Positions 36,801 through 48,019 of a stretch of 64,000 nucleotides of DNA are shown here, piece by piece (the first letter of the stretch is position 1; each line of letters begins with the position of its first letter). The stretch spans positions 186,001 through 250,000 of the forward strand of contig JAFCMP010000072.1 of NCBI GenBank assembly GCA_017506865.1, written 5' to 3'. Made by a program: the position numbers and the translations under genes. The notes beneath the pieces were generated by a model. It saw nothing but the letters and a program-made list of their open reading frames with translations. It had not been told where the DNA came from and did no database searches. The stretch comes from Tribonema minus. Its lineage: Eukaryota > Sar > Xanthophyceae > Tribonematales > Tribonemataceae.

Positions 36801-39800
36801 CTGACATATGAAAAATGAAAAACGAATCAAATATAAAGGTACGCACTGCTCACGGTGACAGTGATGATGATTCGGATGACGATGAAACAATGCAGCGCAC
36901 CAACTTTGAAAGTCACACGTGACGCACGCACTCACGGTGTGATCAAACGGCAGCTTGTCGTTGATGAACGTCTCCCACGCCGTCACCATGGCGTATTCGT
37001 CGGCGCAGTAGTTGAAGTACTTGGAAAAGAAGGCCCTGTGTAAGGCGGCGCAGGGGTGAACAGCACAGAGTTGAGTGCTTGGGGACAATGACAGATGTGA
37101 TGGACGTGGCATGATGACACGAGTTACACAAATACATGAAATGACATTTAAAACTTGTTGCGTTGCATGGGATAGCGCTGACCTATGCCGCAGTGCTGCT
37201 TCACAATGCTCGCTTGCAGGTGACTTGTCACGCGGTGAGGCAATTCCAGTACCAATGGTGGAATAAAAATTGTACCTTTCTGTGTGGTGAAACAGAGTGC
37301 GGGCTCCAATGGACTGTTGTCTGCACAGTGGCAGAGATGCATACTTTGAGGTACCAGATTGAGCGCGACTTTCTGGACACTGGTCACTGCTGGGTGCAAG
37401 GGGCACAGCTTTCAGCGGTATGCTTTCTGAGCCCATGTACCCCCTTAGTTCAGATGGCAGGTGCGAGTAGCAAGGCCATCATGAGCAGCGTACTGCAGCG
37501 GCACGACACATGCGCATACGCAGCCTGACGTTGTGATGCTGCAATCAGTCATATAAAGCATGCTGAGAACTGCATGACAGCTGCGTGACAAAGAGGCAGA
37601 GCGGCCGTGCGCTAGCCTGGCACTGACATCACAATGGTCCGAGCCTACGTCGGACCGCGATGCCAGTCGGCCGATCATGGCATGGCATGATGGCCATGCA
37701 TAGATGGATGCGCTGAGACGACAGTAGCAGTAGCGACACCGCTGAACGGTATAGAGGTACCAGTGCGACTTGCGCATGGGGTTGGCCGCAGACGGCAGCG
37801 CTCAGCACGTGCGTGCGCCGTCAGAGGGTCACACCGCCGCGAATGCTTGGAAGTCGATGTGGCGCGTCGCAGCGACGATGCAAAGCGACAGGCAAGGCTA
37901 CTTCGGCAGCTCCAGTCCAAAGTCGGACCCTTGGCAACAGCGACCATCTACGTTTTGTTGTACCAGCTATGCTGGACACTGCTCACTTATATTGGGGGCC
38001 ATTCACGGGGTCGATCATCGTGCCGGGGTTCAGCACGGAGCCGATGGGGAACGCACGGCGCGTCTGCGCTATGTGCACGGGCTCCGCGACGCCGCCGGTC
38101 TGGCCTGCAACGATGAGCAAGGAGGTGCGGCATCAGCGCGCAGTGCATGAGCGTTTTTTGGGCTTACAGGTACGGTTTTGGTGAGGGAGGCATTGTTGTC
38201 CATGTCGCGCACTTGCACGTGCAACTCAAAAATCATTGTCGATTGCTGCAGGTACATGAGTACAGGCAGCGTCGGCTCGCATTTGGCGCCGCCCACCTCC
38301 GCTCGCGCGCTCACGGTGAGACACTGACTTGGCATTCATGCTATGGGTGTCGACGCGTGTCCTGATGCAGGTAGAACAACGTGCGGGTGAAGTGGCATGC
38401 AACGGCAACAGCGGTGCAGCAATCTTTCTGCGGGACACCAGCCCGCGATGTGAGCACGGTAGGTGTGTCCCCAAACGCTGTGACGCACTCGCTCTCCAAG
38501 CAGAGGCCTGGCGGCGATATCTCAATACAGAGCCGGTGTCAAACGGAAGCTGCGCAAGAGACCTCTCCACTGAACACCCATGCCTCGAACGCTAAAAATT
38601 TTGCACACTGAAGTCTTTTAAGACTACTGTGGATATGGTGGCACTGTTTGACTCGTGGCGAATCGCCGCAGCAGCGTCAACCACGGTTATCTGTGGAAGG
38701 CATCTAGTTTGACGGCTGACCGCATCTTGTCACCTAAAGCTCTGCGATCTTCTGAATCGTTTCCATACATACTGCATGCGTCAGTGCTCACCAATGTTAA
38801 GTTGCACGTCGCGCTTGCGGAGCGCGTCGATGGCTGCGTCGCTGGCGGGCCGGAAGTCCTCCAGCGTGGAGCGCACTACCGCAACGTCGTCGACGCACAC
38901 CTGGCAGCAAGTTCATGTTGAAGTTGAGCAAGTTCATGATCAGCTCTGGGCGAGTGGTCAGACTGCTGCTGTCTCTGCGCATCACGAGGGCAGCGCGTCA
39001 GACGCACCCATCCGGCGCAGGCGCGCTTGCGTGGGGTTGCCTCAGCGGCAGTCCGTACTGCACGCGGGGGCTGCATGCGCAGCGCTCAAGCAGCACCGCT
39101 CGGCATGCAGCCGGCACATTATGCCATGCATCAACCGCACAGCAAGGCCGATGGCACTCACCGCCTCGCCCTGCGTGAGGTGCGTGATCTCGAGGCGCAG
39201 CGTGCCGAGCGCCTGCTCGGGCGTCATGAAGAACACGCCCGAGATGACGTTCCACGCGCCCGCCTGCGCCGTCACCAGGTTGCCGCCGCCCACCAGCAGG
39301 TTGCCGCCGCCGGAGGCCGGGTCGTCGGTGGTGACGGCGAGGTAGGGGCACAGGGAGTTGTCGATCGCGAGCGCGCACGCTGAGTTCGGCGCTAGCCACA
39401 CGTTCGCGGTCACGTGGTACGGAGCGCCTGCTTCTACGGGGTCCAAGGTCTGCCAGAGCGCTGTTGCGTGGCGTGCAGCGATGGCGGTGAGAGCGGTCGC
39501 GGGAGGGTCAGAGTCAGTGGCGGCATTGGTGGGTTGGGACGGAGGCGGGATGCACGAGGTATAGGATTGTGCTCAATGGCCATACTTGCTTGAAAACAGA
39601 TGTGCGTGCCATGGGGAGAATGACACGAGGAGCAGGGGCAGACAAAGTGACCTCGGATAGATGAAAGCAAGTTTGTGAGGCAAGGTCTCCGTACCAATCA
39701 ATCAGAGACCAGCTAGCTGCTGCGCAGAAGTAGTGCGAACACCATGTCATGTAGTGCAACACCAACAAAGTAGACAACACCTTCAACAAAGTAGACAGTT

Positions 39801-40148
39801 CACCAATGATGATGGACACCGAAAGAGTCGATGAATGAAAAAAAGTTTTGGCGGTTGTGATCAGCAAGCATGGATCAATAGCAGCAGCAGCGACCGCAGT
39901 GATGAACAGGTAGACCGCGCCGCGTACTGACCCGTCGTCTCATCGTAGGGGGTGACCGAAGCAGCATATTTTCCAGTCAAAGGAGCCGCGCAAAGGCCTA
40001 TTTTGCCCTTGCTCACAGTCCACACTGCACTGGCGGGTATTAAAGCCTCGAAGCTTGGGTCCTTGACGAGATTTGGCTGCTGGACAGGGGCAGGAGCTGC
40101 TGCCGCTGCGATGCAGACGCATGCAGAGATGGCTAATTTCAACTGCAT
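30822..40148 (-). CDS. Secreted GH10 endo-xylanase-like glycosidase with N-terminal CBM
   Basis: Predicted extracellular beta-1,4-glycanase acting on xylan-like wall polysaccharide. Model (minus, 5' to 3'): 40148-39932, 39460-39162, 38900-38792, 38211-38168, 38099-37987, 37035-36936, 36302-36177, 35480-35357, 34820-34687, 34191-34078, 33777-33682, 33053-32992, 32310-32210, 31415-31318, 30995-30822; 636 residues. A signal peptide (MQLKLAISACVCIAAAAA) is followed by a CBM22/CBM4_9-like beta-sandwich (about 25-205, with ALWQTLDPVEAG), then GH10: RGH at 307-309, acid/base E361 in PLNEML, nucleophile E495 in SEFD, and VLWGFWQGAQW. The tail (AFRGFHGQYTVYYG) matches the C-terminal beta domain of plant GH10 proteins. 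Oddities: WDVVNE is IEPLNE, and the usual WH after RGH is missing, so activity or substrate may differ. Exon 4 (44 bp) is the least certain. It shares a 304 bp divergent promoter with the propeller gene. Confidence 0.85.
31897..31994 (-). other. Candidate alternative exon in the GH10 gene
   Basis: Between GH10 exons 13 and 14 there is an open stretch with a good acceptor (CCCCCCAG) in the phase needed after exon 13. It reads GNQDHGLNPFVADYSTII and on to a stop. Inclusion would end the protein before its C-terminal beta domain unless a weak inner donor is used. Skipping it gives the family-like junction VNQDWTLTPAGERL, so I left it out of the main model. Confidence 0.3.
38685..38768 (+). repeat. 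Dispersed intronic repeat, copy 3
   Basis: Lies in GH10 intron 3, antisense to that gene, close to the donor end. Shares ACCACGGTTAT with the start of copy 1, then TGTGGAAGGCA, TTGTCACCTA and GCTCTGCGATCTTCTGAATCG with both other copies in the same order. It is the most diverged copy. Confidence 0.7.
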
Positions 40149-40452
40149 GGTTTTCACCAACAGCGTTTGCCGTGAATGCTGTAGGTGCTGCTGTGCAGCA
40201 GTGGCCACGGCTCTGGCGCGCCTTTGTCAGCAGGCCTCCACACACACGTCTCGGCTGCAAGTCCTGCCGTGTCCCGCAGTGTCCGCGTTTAGATTTTTAT
40301 CTGTGGCATCAATCATCAATCTCGCCGAAATGGTGTTTCCAAGGTCGAGGCAGCGAGAGCCCCCCAGAGTAGCAGAGCGTGGCAACAGAGAGGTCACCTC
40401 TCCTGCTCTGCCGCAATCACCTACGCAGCGGGCCCTACGAGTGCCTGTCGTC
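40149..40452. promoter_or_regulatory. Bidirectional promoter, GH10 / beta-propeller pair
   Basis: Only 304 bp separate the start codons of two divergent genes, both encoding proteins with signal peptides. Both core promoters and leaders must fit here, so co-regulation is likely. No TATA box or known operator recognised. An upstream in-frame ATG (near 40330) could extend the plus-strand protein but would bury its signal peptide. Confidence 0.55.
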
Positions 40453-43400
40453 ATGCCTGGCACAGAAAAGCATGGTTTGTGCGCGTTGATTGTCGCGTGC
40501 TGGTGGACATGCCTTCTGGCGGCTCCCGTCGTGGTGACGCCTGTGTGGCAATACCAGGGCGGCTCACAGATGGTGAGTACGCTGTACGCTGGCCTTGCGT
40601 CCCTTGTCGTCTTCATCGTCTGCGCACAAAGTTCCTGCAACATGCGAAAACGAGTGCTTGTTTCATGATAGAGGTGCTTTGAACTCGCTTGCGATGCTGA
40701 CAGCAGACACTGCGCATTTGGTTATATGTTCCGATCTCTATCGCTAAAGCATGAACGGAATGCGTTGTTGCTTCTCTGGGTTCAATACCCGCTGACTGCG
40801 CGCATTGACGCGGTCAAGCGGATTTCAGTCCTTTTTCCAACTTGCCAAAGTTTACCTGCTGTCAGAGCACTGGCTGCGGTTGTCACTTCAATGTCGAAGA
40901 GCCCGCTTTGTTCGCAGCATCAATGCTCATTTCTTTACGAACCTGCACAAGTGACCAATCCAAGTACCAGCGTTTTGTGCTGCTTCTTGAATGTCATGTT
41001 GACAGTATGACAATTTCACGTGGAGCCAAGCAACGAGCCACACTCCAATATGTTATTCAAACTCGGCATGGCCAGGCGTCATCCACCACCTGCAAGCAGA
41101 TGCTCCGTATCAGCGGTCAAAAACCATAATCCTGCCCCCCTATATCCCCTCCCCCCGCCATGCAGCAAGATAAGCTGAGCGCATGTGCCGTCGATGCTGG
41201 CAGAGGCGTTGTCTACGTCACCGGGTCAACGTGGGGTGACTTTGGCACACCCCACTACAAGCCGGGTACCGGTGAGCACCAGCTGTGCAGTGCAGCGCAC
41301 CGTTTGCAGAAGCAGCAGAAGCGGGAGCTGCGCACTTGTACTTGTGGACCTGTGTTGATGTTATAAAATTCACAAGGCCCCAAGGGACGCCGGGTGTCCT
41401 ACGCATTCCTACTAGTAGGGTTTACTCCTATGCAGCAGCCTAGTCTGCAACTCGTACGCACAGCTGTTTGAGCAGCGTCAAACTTCAACAACTCAGCTAT
41501 CGCGTGGTGTTGCCACCACCCCCTTCTTGCTCTGTATCACAGAGGGCTCGCAGCTGATGGACTACTACAACGACTTCCTGGCAATGCGCATGGACTATGC
41601 GACTGGTGAAATTGTGTGGTCATACCAGGTACGCAAAGGTTGTGCTGATATTTACACAGGCCGCACAAAATGAAGACGTGTGCTTTTGGCGCATGGCAAA
41701 CTTCAAGGTTCGCCGGCACTAAGGCAGTGAACCATCTGACCCACAGAGTTGATGATACAACGGCTTTTTCATTCGCGCCTAGCTGTGGGCTCATGGTGCA
41801 AGTGTGTAGAAGCGCAAGTGCAAGTACTTGTAGTTACGATGGTCGCAACGAGCAATGGGCCCCCTGTGGGCCCTGCGGGTCTCAAGGAAGTTCAGGCGCA
41901 AGTACTTGAAGTTGTATGACGAGGTCGTCAGTGCTCATCATGTCACGCCCCCCCTCCTGGACAGATCATCTTGCATTCCACTGCCGAAGCGCCCGCGTCG
42001 ATCAACGGAGCAGCATGATAACCCTAGCGCGTGCATTGTCTGTGGCGTCTGTTGTCAAATTGAGAGATGGAACCGCAAAGTGCATCACAATGGATCGCCT
42101 TTCAGAAGCGGCTGCTGATAGCATTGTCCCTGCTGCTTCAAAGTAGTTGTGTGTGTGTCGCGCGCTCGCCATGTGCGTGCGCAGCAAGTCACGGCTCAAA
42201 CAGCATGCCAGTCAAGAGTAACTGACCAGAGCTTTCTTGCACTACATGACCAAGCAAGTTGTGTTGTTTGTGTTGCTCACGCGTGACTCTCTGCTGTTGC
42301 AGGACCAAGGTGGCAAGCAAGATGAGTTTGTGACTGCCGACATTGAGCCAGCCTTTGGGGACCTGCTAGTGGCGGGCACCACCAGCACACCTTGGGGGTA
42401 GGTGCCACTTGCGTTGTGGTAGTGGTATGAAAGCACTTCATCATGACTTGTTTGGTGCTGCAGTTGACAGACAGCGCGGAATTAGCAGACATCCACTGCT
42501 CTGTCCTGCCTGTTTGTGAAGCAATCAAACATATCGCGACGTGCTGCATCTGCATGGTGGGCCAGCAAAGCCCCACCTCCTATCACGCAGGTCCTTTGCC
42601 CTGTTCCAAGGTAGCACGTGGCAGATCATACTTCTATACTTGAAGTATACAATAGACGAACATATACTTGAAGTATACAATAGTGCGCCCGCCCGCATGG
42701 TGCCAAGCTGAGCGTCAAGGATCATACCTGCCCTTCACCTGCCCTGCACACCTTCTGTGCGGACACGATTGGACCGCATAAACATGCATGACCGTAGGCG
42801 ACGGGCACGACACGATGCTTGACATTTGCACTTTTGGCTGGGGGCTTGCGTGCCTTCGCAGACAGGACAGCCGCAGTGCATTGCCGCCCGCACCCTCGCC
42901 TTCCAGCCCCCCCCCCCCCCCCCCCACGCGCACACTGCACACTCACACGCCTGCGCCAGCCAACTTCAACTTTGTAAAGCTACGTCAAGTCATGAATCCT
43001 CACACTACAGCCCCTTTCGCCTCCGCCGCGCGCAGCACGCCTGCGCCAGTCAACTTCAATGTTGCAAAAGCTACTCAAGTCAGGACTCCTCACACTACAC
43101 TGTGATCCTTGTGCATCCGCCGCGCGCGCGCAGCTGCACGGACGCGACGTGCCCGTACTTTGCGGAGAGCGTGGTGACGCGGCCCGACTTTGTGGCCGCG
43201 CGCCTCGCGCTCGCGGACGGCCAGCCGCGCTGGAAGTGGCAGGCGGGGACGCGCGGCAGCGAGGTCACCTACGCCGCCTCCTACAGCGCCGTCACAGGTG
43301 CGATGCGTTTGCGCCCTGCTGCTGTGTGATGAGATGGTGATGGCGTAAATGTGCGCTCAGCATGTCGGAGTGTAGCGCGCGCGTCGTCGTTGAAATGCTG

Positions 43401-46400
43401 CTGCCAGTGCGCGGTGTGCTGGCTGGAAGTGACTGTTTGGGAGCACATGGTGGCGTCAAGCAAACGCTGCGGAGGGTGCCATGCGTCAAAGTGCAGCATG
43501 GACTGCTGATGACCGTATCAGGTGTGCTGTGCTGACCGGCCACGGTGTCTGCTCGGTGCCTGGAGAACGACTTCCCGCTCTTGACTTGCTAAAAGAAGCA
43601 GTGGAAGTTTGGTCTTGGGTGCTTGCAGCCATTGTGAGGCTAGTCGCAGTAGGTACAGAGCAAGACACCCGGTCTGGTGCCCTTGCGCGTACGTGGCGCT
43701 TTTGCAGACACCAACGCATCTACCCCTCACCCTACCCCGAACTACCACAGACTTGACTCAACGCTCAGAAACAACGGCGCGTGCAGTATGGCAGCTGCCA
43801 GTACCTCGCCACGCAGTACGCAGCCAGCCGGCGGTGCTCGCAATGCAGTGCTGCGCTGCAGCGCTCGCCTAGGATGATGGCGCACTTGCACCGCGCCGTA
43901 GCCAGCAAGAATCGCTCGTGCACCGTGGCAGTTGCCAATCTTTCATCTTGCAGTTCGCAACCAGCCGCTGGCGCACGCAATGCAGTGCTGCACAGCAGCG
44001 CTCATGTGGATGATGGCGCAGCGCGCCGCAGCATGAGCTTAACACGCCTCACAACGCCGCTCCTTGTGTTTACCAACTGCGCGCAGGGCAGTACGTGGTC
44101 GCGGGCGCCACCGCTAGCAACTACGCCAAGGAGCGCGTCGGCATGGGACTGCGCGACACGCGCGCGTACCCCTACGACTCCGACATGGCCAGCACCACGT
44201 GAGTGCTGTGCACGCGTACGCGCACTCGTGGTGCTCTATGTAGCGTGTGCTGGTCGTGTTGCGTGTGCGGTGGTGCAGGATGTGCCGGCTGTTTGCAGTA
44301 TTTCCGCAACAGCAGTGGTGGTAGTAGCACTTGGGCCAGTTTGTGAACGCACGGTATGGCAGTGGAAGTGATGGATGCACCTTGAGCCGGCTCCGCCGGG
44401 CATGAGTATGGCAAAGTCAAAGAAATATCTACCTATGCGTCAGCCAGCACACTGCCTCCGTAGTGCCGCCGGCATTCTCAATGCGCCACTCTGCTGTCAA
44501 ATTGTCGCACTCTGTTCGAGGCACCAATGTTGATGTTGTGCTCCACGCTATTGGTATCGATCTGCGAAGGCGATGCACAACGACCTTTGCGCTCCAGACT
44601 CCAACATTCCTCCATTGCTGCGCGCGTACCGTCCACCTGCAGGCTGACCGCATTCGCCAAGCCCGTTGCCAAGTGGCAAGACGGCACCGCCCGCGGCGAC
44701 CGCATCACCGCCGTCGCTCACGCGCCAACGGGCGAAGTGTACCTGGTGAGATTTGCTAAAAACGGTAACGGCCGCTGTGTCTTCTCCTGAGACCTGTGTG
44801 CATGTATTAGTCGAACGGTGCTGCTGCATCTAGACTGAGATACCGGCACTCATGTGTACTCCGACATTTTGTCTGGTCATCTGGGCAAGGTGTGATCGCA
44901 GAAATTGAGGCTGTTTCAACGCCACCTGTTAGTCGAGTGTCGTGGTGACGGTGTGGTGTAACTGCTTGCATGTTGCCTGCATTCTTGCTCATCCAACGCT
45001 GCCTGACGAGGCATATGCTGACAGCACCAGCGCAACTGGTCTGGCTGTATGCTCAACTTGAAATTCTAGGACCTACTAGTAGCGTGTTTGTACAAGATGG
45101 CCCAGGTGCTCAGAGCAAATGGGCATCTTGCGTGTACTCTCATTTGCGTGTGCCCAGAGCAGCGTTACAATCATGGCTCACCGTTTTCACGAGGCTCAAA
45201 GCACAAGCGGTACTACATATGGTGCCTCTCGGGTGCAGATATGGGGGTGCGCTTGATGCTGTGTGGTGTTTGCTGCACCCAGTGACGAAGCGTACTTGGT
45301 GTACGAGGATGTTCCGTGCGCAATGCGCTCGTTGTACCGTACGAAGCGCAGCGTATCGAGTGCAGCAATGCGTACGCAATGCACAGCAAAGCACGATTGG
45401 TGAACTGCACTGACCCTGGCAGTTGCTTTGTGCACGCGCCCTTGAAGCACCATTCCAGGCGCACGTGTGCAGAACGTCGCCCTCCTCCACTCCTCCACGC
45501 AAACCGCACAACGCTTGCGCGAAGCAGCCCCCAACCCCACCTCTAACACAAGTTATAACCCTCGGCTGGCGGCCATCATGCTATGAGCTCAAGCCCCGTA
45601 CACCGCTTTGGTCGTGTGCGGTGTAGTGGAACCGCTTGCGCAGTCGTAACGCATCACAACCTTGCGCCACCTCGTCGTGATGCACGGCAGGCCAATGACA
45701 CTGGCGCGTGTCGGCTGTGACTCGTATGCTGCACATCAGGACGCACACCAGCACAACTCACCTGCTCTGTGCCACCGCCATGCAGGCGGGAGACACTTCC
45801 GGCGCCTTTGCTGATGACGCTGTGGCGTCCCTGGGCGCCAACATGGTTGTAATCAAGCAGGGCGCCGACGGCGTTGAGCTGTGGAGGCACCAGAACGCCG
45901 GCATCGTCGATACGCGGTGCGCAGCCGCTGCCTCACTGTGCTCAATGGCTTGTCTGTTGCAAGTGCTCACTGCTGAAGCATGTGCTTCGCGCAGTGCAAC
46001 ATTTCGGAGTACATGTTGCGTGCAGCACAATATCTAAACGGCGCATGTCCAGCATTGACTACTGAATGCAGAAGTACGGTGTGCGCTCTGTGACTCGTTA
46101 TCAGGGCGCGACCGCATGCGCGCTGTTGAAGTGCAGCGAGCGCTGCGTACTCTGAGTCTCAACAGCTTCGTCAAGTCTCCTGTGAGCCAGCGATTCAAGT
46201 TGACAACAGAGCATGGGGCACTGGCTTTATGCCGCATGCATGTGACGGGCAGCAACAACCTTGATCATTCGGCACTGACAGCATGAATTTGGGCCAGCGG
46301 CCATTATGGCAACACTCAGGGAGCACGGCACAAGCGCATCTGGTCAATGCCAGTTTTTCCTAGCAGTGTGCTCAATGTCTGTTTTGGAATCTAGTCACCA

Positions 46401-48019
46401 GTGCTCATCTCATCAGCTCTTTGCCGTTGCTCGCTGCCGCTGTTCAGGATCACGTGCGCGGCGACCGACGCCGACGGCAACGTCTACGTCGGCGGATACG
46501 CGCGACTTGCCGCGACCGAGGAGGACTTCTATGTGGCCAAGGTACTAACACTCACTCCACAACATCATTAACGACATATGCAGTGAGGAAGTTCTCCTTG
46601 TGGCAGTGTTCAGAGTGTGAGGCTCTGACAAGCGCGCTGAGGGGGGGAGGCGTCTGCGTGTGCACCGACGCCACAATGGCGTGCCCGGCGCCCGGCAAAC
46701 GTTCGCTCTGATTGGTCGCAAGCTGCCGTTGTTTGCCATATGCACGGCTCAGCGGCGTGTGCTGCATCAGTCTTGCTCGTGCAGTTCTGGTTGCCCGCAT
46801 CACTTGACTAGAGTGCAAAGGTTGTGATTATTGCAGCGCTGCGACAGCGCATTGTTGCCTCAGCCATCCGGCACTCCCTACCATGCACCTTCATCAAGCG
46901 TGATCATCCCTGCTCATCGTATGACCTGCTTTGAACAAAAAGCTTTCGCCTGCGGCGCGACACCTTTCACTGAGCACTGTCATCCTTGGGTGCCTGTTCT
47001 GCTCGCTGCACAGCTGGACGCCGCGACAGGCGCGGTGCTCTGGGAGTACAAGGCCGGCACGGCCGAGTCGGACATCATTCAGGGCATCGCCGTCGACGCC
47101 GCCGGCAACATTGCCGTCGCTGGGTACACGGCAGGTGAGCTACAGTAGCACATTGTCACGGGCACGTCACATGCTACAATTGGGGCATCAATACCGAATA
47201 GGCAATGCCATTAGACATGCATCCGCGGCGCCGTGTGAGAACACGGCCAGCGCACTGGGCTACCGTGCTGCTGGGGGCAACTCAAGTAAACTGTTCGTGC
47301 GCTTTCGTGCATGTCGTAACCGACACTGATTCACGCCTGCTGACTGTCTTGCATTGCAGGGAAGTTTGGCGCCGTCAACAAGGGCCTGTACGACTTTGTC
47401 GTCGTCGGGCTGTCACCGCTGGGAGTACAGCAGTGGGCCTGGCAGGTGAGGTCTCGCCCCGCTGCTCAGCAAAATTGCCTGCCACTTGTGACTGCCGTGA
47501 GGTGCTGTGTGCTTGCGTGCTTGCAGCTGCAGAAAGCACTCTGTGGAGGCATGTGACTGCGCATTTAAAAGAAGCGGCTGCCTGAGTCGCACAACTTTCG
47601 ACAGCACCTTGTGTTGATTGCAGCCACAACCATAATGCAGCACAGAACAAGACGTGTCGCTGATGCATATCATGCCTTTTGTTCTACCACTTTGATGTGA
47701 TCCATCGTGATGCGCCTTCGCGCATCGGCACACGTTTTCGGCGATGGCTGCAGGCTCTTGGCCTATACAACCTGGACCTGCAACGTCACCCTACACAATA
47801 CTGTATTTTTTCATACTAATTGACATGTACGTATGTATGTGCACTGTCGTCATACCTACCTACGTGCAGGACGGAACTGATCAGTCAGACCGCCTTAACG
47901 CGATTGCTAGCGACACGGACGCTGGCACGTTTGTCGTCGCGGGTGACACGTATGGGACATATACGGCCCCGAACGCCGGCAGCTGGGATCTCATCGTCAT
48001 GAAGCTCACTGCAGCATAG
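40453..48019 (+). CDS. Secreted beta-propeller protein (SBBP/PQQ-like repeats)
   Basis: Predicted extracellular or surface protein. Model: 40453-40572, 41166-41271, 41543-41628, 42303-42397, 43134-43297, 44087-44198, 44643-44745, 45786-45916, 46448-46541, 47014-47134, 47360-47445, 47870-48019; 455 residues, all phases consistent. The N-terminal signal peptide has a hydrophobic core (LCALIVACWWTCLLAA, residues 9-24). The rest is a run of blade repeats of about 55-65 residues, each with a pattern like A.DA.GNVYVGGYT.G followed by D..V.K....G...W..Q and then DGT or AGT; clear examples are VDAGRGVVYVTGSTWG, TDADGNVYVGGYARL and VDAAGNIAVAGYTAG. This is the signature of bacterial SBBP and PQQ-like beta-propellers. 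No catalytic residues can be named. Exons correspond roughly to half-blades. Introns 4 and 5 carry tandem duplications. The divergent neighbour is the secreted GH10 protein, suggesting a shared wall or extracellular role. Confidence 0.82.
42635..42683. repeat. Two identical 21-base units, each with a 15-base palindrome
   Basis: In intron 4 of the propeller gene. Each unit (42635-42655 and 42663-42683) starts with the perfect palindrome TATACTTGAAGTATA and ends CAATAG; the spacer is 7 bases. It may be a protein-binding site or mobile-element debris. Confidence 0.75.
42946..43133 (+). repeat. Tandem duplication of an intron 3' end including its acceptor
   Basis: Two direct repeats of about 90 and 98 bp (42946-43035 and 43036-43133). 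Both begin CACGCCTGCGCCAG, share CAACTTCAA.TTTG-like and TCCTCACACTACA words, and both end CCGCCGCGCGCAG-like, that is, at a splice acceptor. The second acceptor opens exon 5 of the propeller gene. Using the first would add about 98 bases and run into an in-frame TGA. Confidence 0.8.
43790..44034 (+). repeat. Diverged tandem duplication in intron 5 of the propeller gene
   Basis: Two units (about 43790-43911 and 43927-44034) share GGCAG.TGCCA, GC(A/C)ACCAGCCG-like, GCAATGCAGTGCTGC, CAGCGCTC and GATGATGGCGCA in the same order. The second lies just before the acceptor of exon 6. Confidence 0.65.

Noticed and set aside
42946-43133. CRISPR-like or satellite array
   Set aside because: Only two long units without spacers, in a eukaryotic intron.
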